64,000 bases of DNA, taken from positions 41,493-105,492 of the forward strand of contig CAVPNY010000019.1 of NCBI GenBank assembly GCA_963706905.1. The letters run 5' to 3'. The notes under the pieces are model-generated. The model was given only the letters and a program-made list of their open reading frames with translations. It had not been told where the DNA came from and ran no database searches. The stretch's first letter is position 1. Every line of letters begins with the position of its first letter. Position numbers and translations under genes: made by a program. Shown piece by piece: positions 9,207 to 17,119 of this stretch. The stretch comes from CAVPNY01 sp963706905. GTDB lineage: Bacteria > Chloroflexota > Anaerolineae > Anaerolineales > UBA4823.

Positions 9207-10154
9207 TCAATATTCAGGAATCATCTCTTCCCTGGCGATCTTGTTCTGGGTCTCGATAATTTCGGCTGGATCGATAGCTGCGTTCAGCACCGCCTGAAGC
9301 GCCTCGCTGTCGGATCGACCGACAAACGCCGCGGAAATCGATTTCTCACCCAATAACTGCATCGCTGCATCTGAGATCGGCTTTTGCAGGATGCCAGGTC
9401 CCAGGTAAGCCTCTTCTTGATCGGATGTCCACACGGTGGCATCGACTTCGCCGTTTTTTAACAGGCGTGAAAACTGAACGAATGGCGCCAGATGGGGCTC
9501 GATCGCCTGCCCAGCGAAAACCAGATCGGTCAGACGGCGGTGGTCGAAGGAATCTGGATCAACAGCCACCCGTAACGGTCGAGTCTGGCCAGGTGGCAGC
9601 TCCCGGTAAAAGATGCAATAGCTGGATACCCAACTCCCAGGTGGCAGGGTTAGCAAGATGGTGTGATTTTTTCCAGTCAGCTCATCGGCCGCCAGGCCAG
9701 ACATCAACGCCACATGGCAGCGGTTCTCATCCAGGGCTTTCAATCGCGTGCGCGAGCCGCGGATGAAGATCATATAAGTCTCGATGCTGGCTCGCTCCAA
9801 CGCGCGCTTGACGCCGGTAGCCAGGCCTTCAAAGCGGCGGTGCATCGGCAGGGTCATCCCGATCACCAGCGGTCCTTGCTCCACCAGGTTCCACAGGTCG
9901 CCCATGGAAAGCTTTACCACAACTGATCCCAGGTGACCGCGTTTCTGGATCTGCACCGCACCCATATCTTCCAGATCGTTGAGCACGGTAGAAACAGAGC
10001 CGACGCTCATGTGCGTGGAAGAGGCCAGCTTGCGAATACTGGGCAGGCGTTGGCCTTCGTGGAGCTGGATCAGTCGTTTCGCCAGGCTGATCTGCAGGTC
10101 TTTAATGCTGCGCCGGCTTTGGCGTTTGATGGCCTGGTGGTTACTTACAGTCAC
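9207..10154 (-). CDS. yhfZ-like: YhfZ-family transcriptional regulator (winged helix plus periplasmic-binding-like effector domain)
   Basis: A 315-residue regulator. Residues about 15-80 form a GntR-like winged helix (RLPSIRKLASSTHMSVGSVSTVL, then GAVQIQKRGHLGS). The rest resembles E. coli YhfZ: RRFEGLATGVKRALE, a CHVALMSGLAADEL segment, LLKNGEVDATVWT, and a C-terminus ending MIPEY. The effector domain resembles a solute-binding protein and probably senses a pathway metabolite. The start is GTG at 10154 with a GGGAGG ribosome site. It is the likely owner of the GAAC/GTTC palindromes at 15509-15552 and 17084-17097 (inference). Confidence 0.85.
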   Translation of the reverse strand: MTVSNHQAIKRQSRRSIKDLQISLAKRLIQLHEGQRLPSIRKLASSTHMSVGSVSTVLNDLEDMGAVQIQKRGHLGSVVVKLSMGDLWNLVEQGPLVIGMTLPMHRRFEGLATGVKRALERASIETYMIFIRGSRTRLKALDENRCHVALMSGLAADELTGKNHTILLTLPPGSWVSSYCIFYRELPPGQTRPLRVAVDPDSFDHRRLTDLVFAGQAIEPHLAPFVQFSRLLKNGEVDATVWTSDQEEAYLGPGILQKPISDAAMQLLGEKSISAAFVGRSDSEALQAVLNAAIDPAEIIETQNKIAREEMIPEY

Positions 10155-10186
10155 GATGGATCCTCCCTTTCTTTGGTTCGCCCGGC

Positions 10187-10412
10187 TCAGCGCCAGCTCA
10201 CGTAAACCACACTAATGAGATTAGGCACCAGGCTGCGGTAAACCTCAAGTCTTTCCTGGTGAAGGGTGGCTCGCCTCGCATCCGGCTCAAAGACCCGGCT
10301 CAGGGTGCAGGCCGGTCAAAGGATTGGAAACCACCGCCAGGAGAATCCCATCCTCGCTGTAAGCGGCGGTTTTTACCGAACTGGAGCTGACATCAATGCC
10401 GATCAGGCTCAT
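10187..10412 (-). pseudogene. FGGY carbohydrate kinase with a large internal deletion
   Basis: The ATG at 10412, 15 bases after the upstream SDR stop, begins an FGGY start (MSLIGIDVSSSSVKTAAYSE, then GILLAVVSNPL). After about 35 residues the frame stops. The next frame gives a typical FGGY C-terminus (FEPDARRATLHQERLEVYRS, then LVPNLI) ending at 10187. Around 430 residues, including the whole ATP-binding region and catalytic Asp, are missing. What remains cannot be a kinase. It suggests this locus once phosphorylated its own sugar, and that the step is now lost or supplied elsewhere. Confidence 0.7.
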
Positions 10413-10427
10413 GATCCACTCGATCCT

Positions 10428-11192
10428 CTACTCAGCATTGGTGATGAACCCGCCATCAACCAGCAGCTCTGAGCTGGTAATGTAGCTGGCGTCGTCGCTA
10501 AGTAGAAATGCTGCCACGCTGGCAATCTCCTCCGGTTCGCCGATGCGCCCCAAGGGGATGCGCTGGATGTAATAGTCCCGAGTTGGCGAGTCCGGATCGA
10601 CCAGCTCCTTGCTCATATCGGTCAAAATAGCTCCGACCAGGATGGTGTTGGCGCGGATCTGGTGAGGTCCCAGCACCTGGGCCAGCGCTTTGGTCAGCAT
10701 CCAGATGCCGGCCTTGGTGCCGCAATAGGCAGTTTGTTCCTTGGCCGACACCCAGGCGGAAATGGACGAGATGGTGACGATGGCGCCGCCGTGGCCTTCT
10801 TTGATCATCTGTTTAGCCGCCGACTGGCACACCACCCAGGTGCCGCGCAGGTTGATCTCCTGGATGGCATCATAGTCTTCCAGGGTGGTTTCATCCCACT
10901 TGAGCAGGGGATTGATGGCGGCGTTGCTTACCACGAAATCTAATCGGCCGCCAATGCGCGCGGTCTCATCAACCATCGCCATCACCTGCTGCGGGTTGCG
11001 CATATCGGCTTCGACCGGGAAGCCCTTACCGCCAGCCGCCTTGATCAGCGCTAATGTGGGTTTGGGATCGCCGGTGGAGCGATAGTTAACGCCGACCAGT
11101 GCTCCTTCGGATGCCAGGCGCACAGCTATCGCCCGGCCGATGCCGCGCGTGGCACCGGTCACCAGGGCAACTTTTCCATCAAATCGTCCCAT
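10428..11192 (-). CDS. SDR-family oxidoreductase
   Basis: A 254-residue classical short-chain dehydrogenase. It has an NAD(P) motif TGATRGIG near residue 13, SNAA, and catalytic Ser in VTISSIS with Tyr-Lys in TAYCGTKAG. The C-terminus is of the usual type (IPLGRIGEPEEIASVAAFLL, then DGGF). It would oxidise or reduce a secondary alcohol or ketone. The 20-base gap to the SDR upstream and 15 bases to the kinase remnant place it in the operon. The exact substrate is unknown. It is not closely identical to the second SDR beside it. Confidence 0.92.
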   Translation of the reverse strand: MGRFDGKVALVTGATRGIGRAIAVRLASEGALVGVNYRSTGDPKPTLALIKAAGGKGFPVEADMRNPQQVMAMVDETARIGGRLDFVVSNAAINPLLKWDETTLEDYDAIQEINLRGTWVVCQSAAKQMIKEGHGGAIVTISSISAWVSAKEQTAYCGTKAGIWMLTKALAQVLGPHQIRANTILVGAILTDMSKELVDPDSPTRDYYIQRIPLGRIGEPEEIASVAAFLLSDDASYITSSELLVDGGFITNAE

Positions 11193-11212
11193 AGTATCTC
11201 CTAGTTAAAGTG

Positions 11213-11998
11213 TCAATCGGCGACAATGCGCGAGGTCGCCCCTGGCAGGACCTGCCCGCCGTCAACGGCAATCACCACACCGGTCACCCAGCTCGTTGCC
11301 GGGCTGGCCAGCCAGGCGATCCACAGCGCCAGCTCATCGGCGGTGCCCATGCGCCCGAGCGGAACTTCTTTGGTCATGCGGGCGTAAGCCCCTTCAATAT
11401 CGTCGCCAGCCCAGAGGCGATGGATGGGGGTGTCCACCGGGCCAGGGGCGATGGCGTTTACCCGGATGCCCCAGGGGGCCAGCTCGGCTGCCAGCGAGCG
11501 CGTCTGGTATTCCAGGGCGGCTTTGGACATGCCATACACCGATTGGCCTGGGATAGATAAGGAACCTGAAGAAGAAGATATGTTGATCACAGATGCTGAG
11601 CTGGCCTGTTTCAGGTATGGAAGGGCAGCCTGGGTGAGGAAAAACGGCGCCCGGACGTTCACCGCCATATGCTCGTCGAAGACGTCCAGCCTGGCCTGTT
11701 CCAACGGCAGGTGCAGGATGGCGGCTGCGCTGCTGACCAGCACATCCAGCCGTCCCCAGGCCTGCACAGTAGTTTGCACGATATACTGCGGGCTGGCTGG
11801 ATCGGCCAGATCGGCAGAGATGGCCAGGCCTTCCCCGCCCAGCTCGCGAATAGCCTGAACTGTCGCTTCCAGCAGCTCAGGTCGCCGCCCGACGACGGCT
11901 ACCGCAGTATTCTCCATTGCCAACCGGCGCGCTGCGGCTGCCCCAATTCCGCTTCCACCGCCGGTGACGATCGCCACACGCTTAATCTGATCCTTCAC
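11213..11998 (-). CDS. SDR-family oxidoreductase
   Basis: A second classical SDR of about 262 residues: TGGGSGIG, VSSAA in place of NNAG, ISSSSGS, then Tyr-Lys in SVYGMSKAA, and IAPGPVDTP. The GTG at 11998 is preferred because an AAAGGAG ribosome site lies just before it and the domain starts at once (MKDQIKRVAIVTGG); a longer form from a TTG at 12031 is possible. Paired SDRs with an RpiB-like isomerase and a TIM-barrel isomerase point to a polyol or sugar-acid pathway with two redox steps, which is inference. Confidence 0.9.
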   Translation of the reverse strand: MKDQIKRVAIVTGGGSGIGAAAARRLAMENTAVAVVGRRPELLEATVQAIRELGGEGLAISADLADPASPQYIVQTTVQAWGRLDVLVSSAAAILHLPLEQARLDVFDEHMAVNVRAPFFLTQAALPYLKQASSASVINISSSSGSLSIPGQSVYGMSKAALEYQTRSLAAELAPWGIRVNAIAPGPVDTPIHRLWAGDDIEGAYARMTKEVPLGRMGTADELALWIAWLASPATSWVTGVVIAVDGGQVLPGATSRIVAD

Positions 11999-12049
11999 CG
12001 CACACTCCTTTCCTGAGACTTCCGAAGTCAATTTCGGAAATCTGTACGC

Positions 12050-13006
12050 TTAGAAAACGGCAATCGGGTTGAACGGCGAACCGGTCGCCTTGGGCAGGCG
12101 CAGGGGAGCAATGACCACCATAAACTCCCAACGACCCTCTGCCTCGCATATGTGTGCCAGATCCTCGAATTGCAGGCTGTCGGCAACGACCATGCCCATC
12201 GCTGTGACCTGGAGAGGGTGGATTGGGTACTGGATCTCTTGCATTGGACCAGGGACAACTTCGCCGTCGCCGTCGGGCAGGAATACTGCCACCTTGCGCT
12301 CATGGAGCAGTGTCAGGCTGTAGGGGTCCAGCCCGGCCCGGCCCTGACCGGTGTAACCCACGTCCCAGGCGCCTAATTCTAGCCGCCGCCGGTGGTGCCC
12401 GGTGCGGAAGACCATGATATCGCCTTCACCCAGGCGAACACCTTCTGCCGATTCTATGGCCTCGATCTCCTGGCGGGTGACAGCCTCGCCTGGTTCCAGC
12501 CACTTGACGCCTCGGTAGCGCGCCGCATCGATCAGCACGCCGCGTCCGACAATTCCATGCGCGTAGCTGGTTATATCTTGAGCTAGTGAGCCACGGCTGG
12601 TGACAGTCTCTGCAGGCAGCCCATTGTAAAGCTGGCCGCGATAGGCGATGTGGCAGAGCGCGTCGATATGGGTGTGGCAATCGCCATGGAATTGCATTCC
12701 GAGGAAGTCGGTGGCAAAATGGAGCAGATCACCTGAGCCGACATCCACATCATGGGTGGTGCACATGTAGTGCAAAGCTGGATTGGCGTTATCTGGCCCG
12801 CTGATCGTGTTGATCGGAATCGACATCGATACACTGCGGCCGCTCCGCACCAGAGCAGCGGCCGCCTGGACCTTGTCTGGAGTGATGTAATTCAGCGTGC
12901 CTTTTTCATCATCTGCCCCCCAACGCCCCCAATTCTTCAGCGACTCAAAGAGCCGGTCAAATTCCTCTAGCGATAGGCGCGCAGTCTTGAAATTAGCTGT
13001 TGCCAT
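12050..13006 (-). CDS. Cyclase family (kynurenine formamidase/isatin hydrolase-like) metal hydrolase
   Basis: A 318-residue protein of the cyclase family (PF04199). The signature HGDCHTHIDALCH at the centre supplies the His and Asp metal ligands that bind Mn or Zn. Supporting segments are LNYITPDKVQAAAALVRSG, GRGVLIDAARY and a C-terminal PLRLPKATGSPFNPIAVF typical of the longer bacterial members. Family members hydrolyse cyclic amides, lactones or formamides. In this locus a lactone-opening step after SDR oxidation would be sensible (inference). It is 18 bases upstream of the SDR start and probably co-transcribed. Confidence 0.88.
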   Translation of the reverse strand: MATANFKTARLSLEEFDRLFESLKNWGRWGADDEKGTLNYITPDKVQAAAALVRSGRSVSMSIPINTISGPDNANPALHYMCTTHDVDVGSGDLLHFATDFLGMQFHGDCHTHIDALCHIAYRGQLYNGLPAETVTSRGSLAQDITSYAHGIVGRGVLIDAARYRGVKWLEPGEAVTRQEIEAIESAEGVRLGEGDIMVFRTGHHRRRLELGAWDVGYTGQGRAGLDPYSLTLLHERKVAVFLPDGDGEVVPGPMQEIQYPIHPLQVTAMGMVVADSLQFEDLAHICEAEGRWEFMVVIAPLRLPKATGSPFNPIAVF

Positions 13007-13133
13007 CCTCAGCTCCTCCGTCTACCCCCAGTTACTATTCGGCAGGGCATAAATACCCGCTGGCACCGTTACAGTCATCCCGGGGAAAGGATGCAAGGCG
13101 AAACGGCACCAGCGGGCCCTATTCAACGCGGCT

Positions 13134-14201
13134 TTACGGGGCTGCTTGCTTCTCAGCCTCTTCCATATATTTGGAAACTTGATCGACATTCTCCTCGGTC
13201 ACCAGGAGCAAGCCAGAGTCAATCGATTTAGGCATCCAGTTAGTCTGCCACGGGTCTATTCCCGCTACCCGGATGGCGTCGTTGTGCCAGGAATACAGCA
13301 GGAACAGGGCCATATAGTTCATCAGGTCGTACTTTTCCATCGTGATGAGCTGGGCCTTGCCATTTTTGAGGTTCTCCAGGAACTCGCGGCCGCGTTCATT
13401 CACGGTAACCACCAGCTCGCCAGCCTTGCCGGCCTCATCCAGCGCAGTGATGATCCCGGGGCCGGCCTCCGAATCAAGACCGACCAAGCCGGACAGGTTG
13501 GGGTATGCGCTGAGCAGCGCGGCAGTCTGCTGCGCAGAGATAGCCACATCCGAGTTATTGTCCTCTTCGGCCACCAGCTCGCAGTTGGTGCCTTCGAAGG
13601 TGGCGCGGATCCCGGCTTTGGAGCGCTGCATGTTCTCGTTGGCGATTGGCGAGAGCACGGCGACTTCGCATGCGTCCAGGCCACGCCGCTCATGCTCGGC
13701 AATCTGGAACTCGGCCATCGCGACGCCCAGGTTGTACCAGTCGGTCCCCACGTAGGCCAGCCGATTCGCATCGAACAAATCACCATCGGTGACGACCACG
13801 GGCACCTTGTTTTCGATACACTTGTTGACTGGTTCGGTCAGCGCCTGGTCCCAGCCGCCCACCACAATCACGCCGGCTGGTTTCCGGGCGCATTCTTGCT
13901 CGACCGTCGCAATGAAGGCTGCCAGATCGACAACGGTAGGGCCGGCCTTCCTGACTGTGACGCCAAAGTCACGGGCGAAGGCGTCCAGCCCGGGGTAAAC
14001 GCGCTCGACAAATAGGGGCAGCGTGGAGAACTGGGAGATCCAGACATACTCTTGATCGGCCCGATCCGAACCCCCGATCGTGCCCACCTGCGTTGATTCG
14101 CTGGCGGCCGGGGGCTCAGTTGCCGTTGGCGCTCCTTGACCACACCCACTGGCGAGTACTGCTACGAGCACAAAAATCAATATCAGTTGTACGGTCTTCA
14201 T
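13134..14201 (-). CDS. Sugar ABC transporter substrate-binding lipoprotein
   Basis: A 355-residue type I periplasmic-binding (ribose-binding-like) protein. The signal peptide ends at a lipobox LASGC with Cys20, followed by a Pro/Thr/Glu linker. The mature domain has YVWISQFSTLPLFV, GVIVVGGWDQALTEPVN, VPVVVTDGDLFDANR, AYVGTDWYNLG and a GLVGLDSEAGPG segment, as in CUT2-class binding proteins. It captures a monosaccharide-like ligand outside the membrane for the permease at 14284-15291 and the ATPase at 17120-17920. The ligand is not predictable. Confidence 0.92.
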   Translation of the reverse strand: MKTVQLILIFVLVAVLASGCGQGAPTATEPPAASESTQVGTIGGSDRADQEYVWISQFSTLPLFVERVYPGLDAFARDFGVTVRKAGPTVVDLAAFIATVEQECARKPAGVIVVGGWDQALTEPVNKCIENKVPVVVTDGDLFDANRLAYVGTDWYNLGVAMAEFQIAEHERRGLDACEVAVLSPIANENMQRSKAGIRATFEGTNCELVAEEDNNSDVAISAQQTAALLSAYPNLSGLVGLDSEAGPGIITALDEAGKAGELVVTVNERGREFLENLKNGKAQLITMEKYDLMNYMALFLLYSWHNDAIRVAGIDPWQTNWMPKSIDSGLLLVTEENVDQVSKYMEEAEKQAAP

Positions 14202-14283
14202 GCGATTATCTCCTTTATCTATTCCCTATGGTTGGATGGACACCCTTGCTCCTCAATTATTTGAATTGCGTGACGCCACGCAA

Positions 14284-15291
14284 TCACTCACTGCTCCGCG
14301 CCACCTGGTCGACCCCGATGGCGATAAGCAAAACAACGCCGACCACGATGCTCTGCCAGAATACACCTACCCGCGCGATGATCAGCGCATTCTGAACCAG
14401 TGACATAAACAGGACCCCCAGGAACGCCCCGGGGATGGTACCTACACCGCCAGACAGGCTGGCCCCACCCAGGATGGCCGCCGTGATGGTGCGCAGCTCG
14501 GCTCCCACTCCGGCCAGGACCACGGCATTACTCAGCCGGGAAGCCAACAAGGTGCCTGCCAATCCAGCCAGCGAGCCCATGATGATAAAAGCATATAAAA
14601 TCATGCGCCCAACCTTGATCCCGGCCAGGTCGGCTGCCGCTGAATTGCTGCCAATGTAGTAGAACTGCCGGAAGAAACGCAGGCGAGTCATGCCGAACCA
14701 GGCCAGCAGCACCACCACAGCCATCACCCAGAATGGAGATTGCAGCCCAATGAACATGGTTTGCCCGTAAACCCGAAAGGCGTGAGGTAGATTGGCTTCC
14801 CCTCCCATCGATACGAGCTGCGTGACGCCGCGCAGGATGCCGGCCATCGCCAGCGTGGTAATCAGCGCATTGATGCGCAGCTTGGTAACGATGAAGCCAT
14901 TGACCGCCCCGACCACTGAGCCGGCCGCGATGCCGATCAAAAACGAGGGAAAAGCCGGCACGCCCATATCATTCACCAGCACGCCTGCCACAATGCCGCT
15001 AAATGCCAGGATGGATCCGACAGACAGATCAAACACACCGCTCACCAGCAGGATCATCATGCCTACGGTCAGGATGCCTCCCTGGGCTGTATCCAACAAA
15101 ACCGCAGCAATGTTGGCAGGTTGCGGGAAGGACTCCGGGTATACGATCGTCATCCAGGCGATTAAGACTACATTGAGGCCGATCAGAATCAATGGCCGGT
15201 CCTGGGCCAGGCGAATGGCTACCCTTTGGAGGTTGCTCCTTGAAGAACGTTTCTTAGGCTCATCTGATGCCGCGTCGACCATGGATCCCAT
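14284..15291 (-). CDS. CUT2-type sugar ABC transporter permease
   Basis: A 335-residue integral membrane protein of the RbsC family (BPD_transp_2) with about eight to ten hydrophobic helices. The conserved cytoplasmic coupling region is visible (LRINALITTLAMAGILRGV and FYYIGSNSAAADLAGI, with the family NxxAAxxAGI signature). It forms the channel for the binding protein that follows it. It is the first gene of the minus-strand locus, with a leader of about 250 nt from the predicted promoter at 15552-15579. Confidence 0.92.
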   Translation of the reverse strand: MGSMVDAASDEPKKRSSRSNLQRVAIRLAQDRPLILIGLNVVLIAWMTIVYPESFPQPANIAAVLLDTAQGGILTVGMMILLVSGVFDLSVGSILAFSGIVAGVLVNDMGVPAFPSFLIGIAAGSVVGAVNGFIVTKLRINALITTLAMAGILRGVTQLVSMGGEANLPHAFRVYGQTMFIGLQSPFWVMAVVVLLAWFGMTRLRFFRQFYYIGSNSAAADLAGIKVGRMILYAFIIMGSLAGLAGTLLASRLSNAVVLAGVGAELRTITAAILGGASLSGGVGTIPGAFLGVLFMSLVQNALIIARVGVFWQSIVVGVVLLIAIGVDQVARSSE

Positions 15292-15508
15292 TAATTACAT
15301 CCTCCATCCTAACCTGAATTGTTTGCCCCAATCAACTGCAGAAGAATTTCTGGTATATGCGTAAGGGATTTACTGCCTACGTGTTCGAGATAGTTTCGGC
15401 GATTTGTGGATAGAGATCACGTGGAATATTATTGCATTCAAATCAAGAAGCTGGGGAACTTGCATCCCGAGTGGCTTTTTTTACCAGCTATAAGTAGACA
15501 GCCACACG

Positions 15509-15579
15509 CGAACGAAAGTTCACGGAACGAGAACGTTCACGATTCTTGAACATTATATCATAACCTTTGAAGGAGTCAA
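15509..15579 (-). promoter_or_regulatory. Promoter and operator-like palindromes for the catabolic locus
   Basis: On the minus strand a TTGACT box (plus 15574-15579) and a TATAAT box (15552-15557) are separated by 16 bases. Immediately downstream lie repeated GAAC/GTTC elements: GAACGTTC at 15531-15538, a GAAC-4-GTTC pair at 15510-15521 and another GAAC near 15548. The arrangement suggests repression or induction by a dimeric regulator, most simply the YhfZ-like protein. From here to the permease start (about 250 bases) I see no gene. Confidence 0.65.
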
Positions 15580-15591
15580 TACCCTGCTGTG

Positions 15592-17022
15592 CGGTGATTA
15601 CCCATAAGTCACCATGCAGTAAAGAGTTCGTGAGGGAAAGGTGAAATTGCGACATAGGACAAGGTTGCAGTTGTCAAGAAAACGGCGCTGATGCCACGCA
15701 ATACAATGTAAGGCCCATCCCGATCCGTTTTACGGCCGAGTTTGCCGCCCAACTTACGCAACCAGTAGACCGCCTTGCGTGGCCAATGTTGCATGAGATG
15801 AAAGACAAACTGAGCGGCAGCCAGGACTAAGGCGAACAGGCGGCGCATGCGCTCAAGGGTCTGGACGCGCAGATCTTCTACATCCAAGCCCTGTTCTTGG
15901 TCAAAGCGATAGCCATGTTCGATCTTGCCGCGCAAGCGCCAGTCGGAGTAGATTTGTAAGGCATCGGCTTCAGAGCCGATGGGCACATTGGTGATGAGGA
16001 CGGCATTGCGATTTTCGAGGTCATTGTGAGCAACCAAAACAGACAAAGGCTGATGAGTACCAGGTAAGCGGATGGTGAACCAACCGGCCTGAATGGTGGC
16101 CAGACGGGTTTTACCAGCGTGATGAAAGACAGCCTGGTAAGAGGTAACCCAGGGAACGCTATCCACCAAGTCTTGTAAGTGTTCGGTTTCCCAACGATCC
16201 AGGCGATCATTGTAGACTTCAACCAATCTTTCCAGGTGGCTGGCCACAATAACAAACTCGCAGTTGGGTTGGTTCATCCAGGCAAACACTTTTTGGTCAT
16301 CTCCACCAGAGTCCATGACAAAGCGGATGCGCAGAGCAGGAAAAACCCAGCGGGTCGTTCGAATGGCGCGTTGAATTTCTCGATTTTGACTGAGGAAATC
16401 GGCCGTTTTGTACGAAAACCAGTTTGCATAACAGATGCCAGGCACACATGTATTCACCACACTGGCTGTGATCGCTGGATAGCCTTTTGCCAGACGTTTT
16501 TCACCGTCCAGGTTTGGCGGTGTGCTCTTGTACACCGTACTGACCCCTTCCAGCTTCTTTGTGTAAGGTTTCTCAAAATTCACTGGGTCAATCGCCACGA
16601 CTACATAATTGGGGTTCTCTGTCCGCACGGTTTTCTGCGCAATGCGATACAACCCTTTGTACAAATGGTGGTGGTTGAAACGCTTGTTCTCCAGAAACCG
16701 GTACACCCGCTTTGCCACGGCCCAGCAATCTGCCTCCACTCGCGAAGCGCTGCGTGACATCGCTGCGATCACGGGTGTCTCGGTTGCCAGAATGTTCTGT
16801 ACACTCATGCAAACGACATCGCTCAGACGCTTATCCGGCAAGGTCGTTGCCATTGGTTCTGTAAATTCCCTGATCTCAGCCTGTAATTTTGCGACAGGCA
16901 ACTTGGCAAGAATCTCAGACAGTGCTATATTCAGCATGGCTCCATCTCCTAGGTGAAATGTTGGCAAACAATTCATACCACAGGTCGGTGGAGCTTACTG
17001 CATTAATTGTGGGTAATCACCG
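15592..17022 (-). mobile_element. IS4-type insertion sequence with 10-bp target duplication
   Basis: The element is 1431 bp. Its ends are 13-bp perfect inverted repeats (CGGTGATTACCCA at 15592 and its complement ending at 17022), with a further matching ATGCAGTAA a few bases in. It is flanked by direct repeats CCCTGCTGTG at 15582-15591 and 17023-17032. It carries one transposase gene. Both ends and the target duplication are intact, so the insertion is fairly recent. It landed between the two divergent promoters of the sugar locus without destroying either -35 box. Confidence 0.93.
15609..16937 (-). CDS. DDE transposase, IS4-like family
   Basis: A transposase of about 442 residues. The DDE triad can be placed: first Asp in VVVAIDPVNFEKPYTKK, second in IRFVMDSGGDDQK, and the Glu in the YSDWRLRGKIEHGYRFDQEQ region, which resembles the Y-R-E signature of IS4-type enzymes. 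The length and the 10-bp target duplication fit IS4. The ATG at 16937 is preferred because of an AGGAG site upstream; a longer frame from 16976 exists. The frame is intact, so the element may be active. Confidence 0.9.
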   Translation of the reverse strand: MLNIALSEILAKLPVAKLQAEIREFTEPMATTLPDKRLSDVVCMSVQNILATETPVIAAMSRSASRVEADCWAVAKRVYRFLENKRFNHHHLYKGLYRIAQKTVRTENPNYVVVAIDPVNFEKPYTKKLEGVSTVYKSTPPNLDGEKRLAKGYPAITASVVNTCVPGICYANWFSYKTADFLSQNREIQRAIRTTRWVFPALRIRFVMDSGGDDQKVFAWMNQPNCEFVIVASHLERLVEVYNDRLDRWETEHLQDLVDSVPWVTSYQAVFHHAGKTRLATIQAGWFTIRLPGTHQPLSVLVAHNDLENRNAVLITNVPIGSEADALQIYSDWRLRGKIEHGYRFDQEQGLDVEDLRVQTLERMRRLFALVLAAAQFVFHLMQHWPRKAVYWLRKLGGKLGRKTDRDGPYIVLRGISAVFLTTATLSYVAISPFPHELFTAW

Positions 17023-17038
17023 CCCTGCTGTGTGGGGA

Positions 17039-17097
17039 TTGACAGGGTTATTCTGTTCATGTATGATTGCTATGTTCATAGAGTGTGAACATTCACA
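17039..17097 (+). promoter_or_regulatory. Near-consensus promoter and operator for the ABC ATPase
   Basis: TTGACA at 17039-17044 and TATGAT at 17062-17067 are separated by exactly 17 bases. A palindrome TGTGAACATTCACA (17084-17097; 6-bp arms, 2-base centre) lies just past the expected transcription start. Its GAAC/TTCA core resembles the elements at 15509-15552. The IS end at 17022 is 16 bases upstream of the -35 box. Confidence 0.7.
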
Positions 17098-17119
17098 GGA
17101 ATAAAGGAAGAGGCCAGCT

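Noticed and set aside
13146..14015. Long plus-strand frame opposite the sugar-binding lipoprotein.
   Set aside because: The minus-strand protein has a lipobox and clear family motifs; the plus frame is a GC-codon shadow.
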